Below, piece after piece: positions 7,250-8,589 of a DNA stretch of 8,589 nucleotides (positions within the stretch are counted from its first letter, which is position 1; each line of letters starts with the position of its first letter). Location: NCBI GenBank assembly GCA_944369635.1, contig CALVXL010000051.1, positions 1 to 8,589 on the forward strand, in the 5' to 3' direction. The DNA comes from an uncultured Clostridia bacterium. Its GTDB lineage: Bacteria > Bacillota > Clostridia > Christensenellales > Borkfalkiaceae. Below the pieces are notes generated by a model that was given only the letters and a program-made list of their open reading frames with translations, did no database searches and was not told where the DNA came from. The position numbers were made by a program, and so were the translations under genes.

Positions 7250-8340
7250 TATAACGCTCCCTCCTTGACGCGGACGATCACCGGTTCCCCGCCGCTCGGG
7301 GCGTACACGTTTTCCACGTTCGGCTCCATCGTCCTGATCGCCGCTTCCTCACTCGCAATATACACCTTGTCGTCTTTTTCCCCGACGACCATCGACCGCA
7401 GTTTCAGACGGTCGTTCAACGCCATCAGCCCGCCTTCAAAGCCCAATATGACGGAAAACGGCCCCGTTATCAGCAGCCCGGAATACACCGCGCGCAAAAA
7501 CGTCAGTTTTTTTCGCTCTTCTTCCGGCTTGCGCGCAATCGTGCTCCAGAACGGCGCGGCGATGACCGACGCGCTTTCTTTCAACGTAAGTTTCTGCTTG
7601 CGCAGTAAATAATCCATGATATAGGTGATCACTTCCGTATCCGTCTGCAACGTGCATTTATACCCGAACATTTCGATGAAACGGCGGTTCGCGTCATAAG
7701 AAGAGATCTCCCCGTTATGCACGACGGAATAATCCAGCAAGGCAAAGGGATGCGCGCCGCCCCACCAGCCCGGCGTATTGGTCGGATATCGTCCATGCGC
7801 CGTCCAGCAATACCCCTCATATTCCTCCAGCCTGTAAAATTCGCCCACGTCTTCGGGATAGCCGACGGCCTTGAACGCGCCCATGTTTTTTCCGCTGGAA
7901 AAAACATACGCGCCGCGCACTTCGCTGTTGATGCGCATGACGACGCGCGCCACATATTCCTTGTCGTCAAGCTGCAAAGACGCCAGAACGGATTTGAGCG
8001 GCGCCACAAAATACCGCCATATCAGCGGTTCGTCCGTGATGGCGGGAATTTTCCTCGTAGGGATAAGCTCCGATTTTACGATTTCAAAACCCTCTTTCAA
8101 TATGGTTTCGCACTCGCTTTTTGCCCGATTGTCGTCAAAAAACAAATGTAGCGCATAAAATTCTTTGTATTCGGGATAAATTCCGTACACCGCAAAACCG
8201 CCGCCCAAACCGTTGGAACGGTCGTGCATGGGAACCATGGATTGAATGATCTTTTCGCCCGTCATGCGCTTTCCTTCTCTCGAAATTACGGCGGAAACCG
8301 CACAGCCCGACGGGATTCTGATCTGCCCTTCTTTTTTCAT
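7249..8340 (-). CDS. Glutamate synthase class II glutamine amidotransferase subunit
   Basis: Hydrolyses glutamine and passes ammonia to the FMN subunit. The 363 residues match the N-terminal Ntn-type amidotransferase domain of glutamate synthase as a separate protein. The likely nucleophile is Cys13 in PSGCAVS, so 12 residues must be removed to expose it, as expected for a short propeptide. Other motifs: RSNGLGGGFA (41-50), AHGRYPTNTPGWWGGAHPF (181-199), VVHNGEISSYDAN (206-218), LQTDTEV (231-237) and YIASEEAAI (327-335). The frame is open up to 8385, but the ATG at 8340 is preferred. It has GGAGAG five bases upstream, the homologous sequence begins there, and the ATG at 8385 lies inside the leader terminator. 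It is the first gene of the operon and overlaps the next by one base. Confidence 0.93.
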   Translation of the reverse strand: MKKEGQIRIPSGCAVSAVISREGKRMTGEKIIQSMVPMHDRSNGLGGGFAVYGIYPEYKEFYALHLFFDDNRAKSECETILKEGFEIVKSELIPTRKIPAITDEPLIWRYFVAPLKSVLASLQLDDKEYVARVVMRINSEVRGAYVFSSGKNMGAFKAVGYPEDVGEFYRLEEYEGYCWTAHGRYPTNTPGWWGGAHPFALLDYSVVHNGEISSYDANRRFIEMFGYKCTLQTDTEVITYIMDYLLRKQKLTLKESASVIAAPFWSTIARKPEEERKKLTFLRAVYSGLLITGPFSVILGFEGGLMALNDRLKLRSMVVGEKDDKVYIASEEAAIRTMEPNVENVYAPSGGEPVIVRVKEGAL

Positions 8341-8345
8341 TTTCT

Positions 8346-8351
8346 CTCTCC
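8346..8351 (-). promoter_or_regulatory. Ribosome binding site deciding the start of the first glutamate synthase gene
   Basis: GGAGAG lies five bases before the ATG at 8340 and downstream of the attenuator U-tract. It selects this ATG over the in-frame ATG at 8385, which is inside the terminator stem and has no such site. Confidence 0.75.
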
Positions 8352-8366
8352 GATTCTGATTCTGTG

Positions 8367-8416
8367 AAAAATAAAAAACGCTCATCGGCGCAGACTTTTA
8401 GCCCTGCCAATGAACG
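8367..8416 (-). terminator. Leader intrinsic terminator (attenuator) of the glutamate synthase operon
   Basis: The arm 8416-8406 pairs with 8389-8379 over 11 pairs, two of them G-U. The RNA then runs into UUUUUUAUUUUU (8378-8367), a textbook intrinsic terminator. It stands between a consensus promoter and the first gene, so it must be conditionally bypassed. Its 5' arm shares 8415-8409 with the 3' side of the hexaloop hairpin, so only one of the two can form. A small inner hairpin, GCAGG (8407-8403) with UCUGC (8394-8390), lies in its loop region and may be the second hairpin of the antiterminator. Confidence 0.85.
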
Positions 8417-8428
8417 CCTTTGCTCATT
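8409..8428 (-). promoter_or_regulatory. ANTAR-type hexaloop hairpin in the glutamate synthase operon leader
   Basis: AAUGAGC (8428-8422) pairs with GUUCAUU (8415-8409) over seven pairs, one G-U, closing the six-base loop AAAGGC (8421-8416). A at loop position 1 and G at position 4 are the conserved contacts of known ANTAR targets. It begins at about the first transcribed base and overlaps the terminator 5' arm by seven bases. The companion hairpin that follows has an eight-base loop, so the usual dual-hexaloop is not complete. The loop, its closing C-G pair and flanks (GCAAAGGCGT) are the same as at 3018-3009 in the glnN leader. Confidence 0.7.
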
Positions 8429-8435
8429 TTCCTTT

Positions 8436-8464
8436 ATTATAGTATCCGTTTTTTCATTTGTCAA
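8436..8464 (-). promoter_or_regulatory. Consensus housekeeping promoter of the glutamate synthase-glnA-ANTAR operon
   Basis: TTGACA (8464-8459), exactly 17 bases, then TATAAT (8441-8436): both hexamers match consensus fully. Transcription should begin near 8429. So strong a promoter in front of a terminator argues that control is exerted after initiation. The upstream region is A/T-rich and could help polymerase binding. No clear GlnR/TnrA box was seen. Confidence 0.92.
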
Positions 8465-8589
8465 ACGTTTTGCCGATAAGTTCTTTCCATTAAAAATCAA
8501 TGTTTTTTATATCTGAAATCAGCATTATTTATACTTACATCTATCCTTTTTCTCAAATGACGACGGCAACTTTCATCACCCCGCCGCGT
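8465..8589 (-). other. Upstream spacer, possibly with the 3' end of a preceding gene
   Basis: One minus-strand frame reads RGGVMKVAVVI and then TGA (stop at 8555-8553), and base composition switches from G+C-rich to A/T-rich at that stop, as at a gene end. With only 11 codons this cannot be identified. The rest (8552-8465) is A/T-rich spacer with no convincing terminator or operator. A plus-strand ATG at 8557 has no ribosome binding site. Confidence 0.25.

Noticed and set aside
8398..8427. A nine-codon open frame (starts MSKGVH) in the glutamate synthase leader.
   Set aside because: Its ATG is within a few bases of the likely transcription start, so it would be almost leaderless. It has no run of control codons. 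It shares KGV with the other leader frame only because both contain the AAAGGC core.

Overview
The window carries a compact nitrogen-assimilation cluster, with every recognisable gene on the minus strand. The gene set and sequence types (split clostridial glutamate synthase, GlnN-type glutamine synthetase, ANTAR regulator, strong GGAGG-like ribosome binding sites, consensus housekeeping promoters) point to a Firmicute of the class Clostridia with fairly G+C-rich coding DNA. The species cannot be told from the window.

In transcription order (high to low coordinates): 8589-8465 holds perhaps the last codons of an upstream gene and AT-rich spacer. A perfect TTGACA-N17-TATAAT promoter (8464-8436) starts a leader with a hairpin whose six-base loop is AAAGGC (8428-8409). 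This hairpin overlaps an intrinsic terminator (8416-8367). Then follow a class II glutamine amidotransferase subunit of glutamate synthase (8340-7249), the FMN/iron-sulfur synthase core (7249-5744), the GXGXG subunit (5674-4961), a short, atypical type I glutamine synthetase (4947-3742), and an ANTAR-domain regulator with a receiver-like domain lacking the phospho-acceptor Asp (3681-3094). A second promoter (3063-3035) starts a second leader, again with an AAAGGC hexaloop hairpin (3022-3005) nested in a long alternative hairpin (3022-2972). It precedes a type III glutamine synthetase, glnN (2937-841), and asparagine synthetase asnB (802 to beyond base 1).

Together the enzymes take ammonium to glutamine (two unrelated-looking glutamine synthetases), glutamine plus 2-oxoglutarate to glutamate (three-part glutamate synthase), and glutamine plus aspartate to asparagine. 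The main new reading is regulatory. ANTAR proteins bind RNA hairpins with six-base loops (A at position 1, G at position 4) and stop terminators from folding. Both promoters in this cluster have exactly such a loop, with an identical ten-base core GCAAAGGCGT, at the very start of their leaders, and an ANTAR protein is encoded between them. The cluster therefore looks like a self-contained attenuation regulon in which the regulator controls its own operon and the adjacent glnN-asnB unit. The binding itself is inference.
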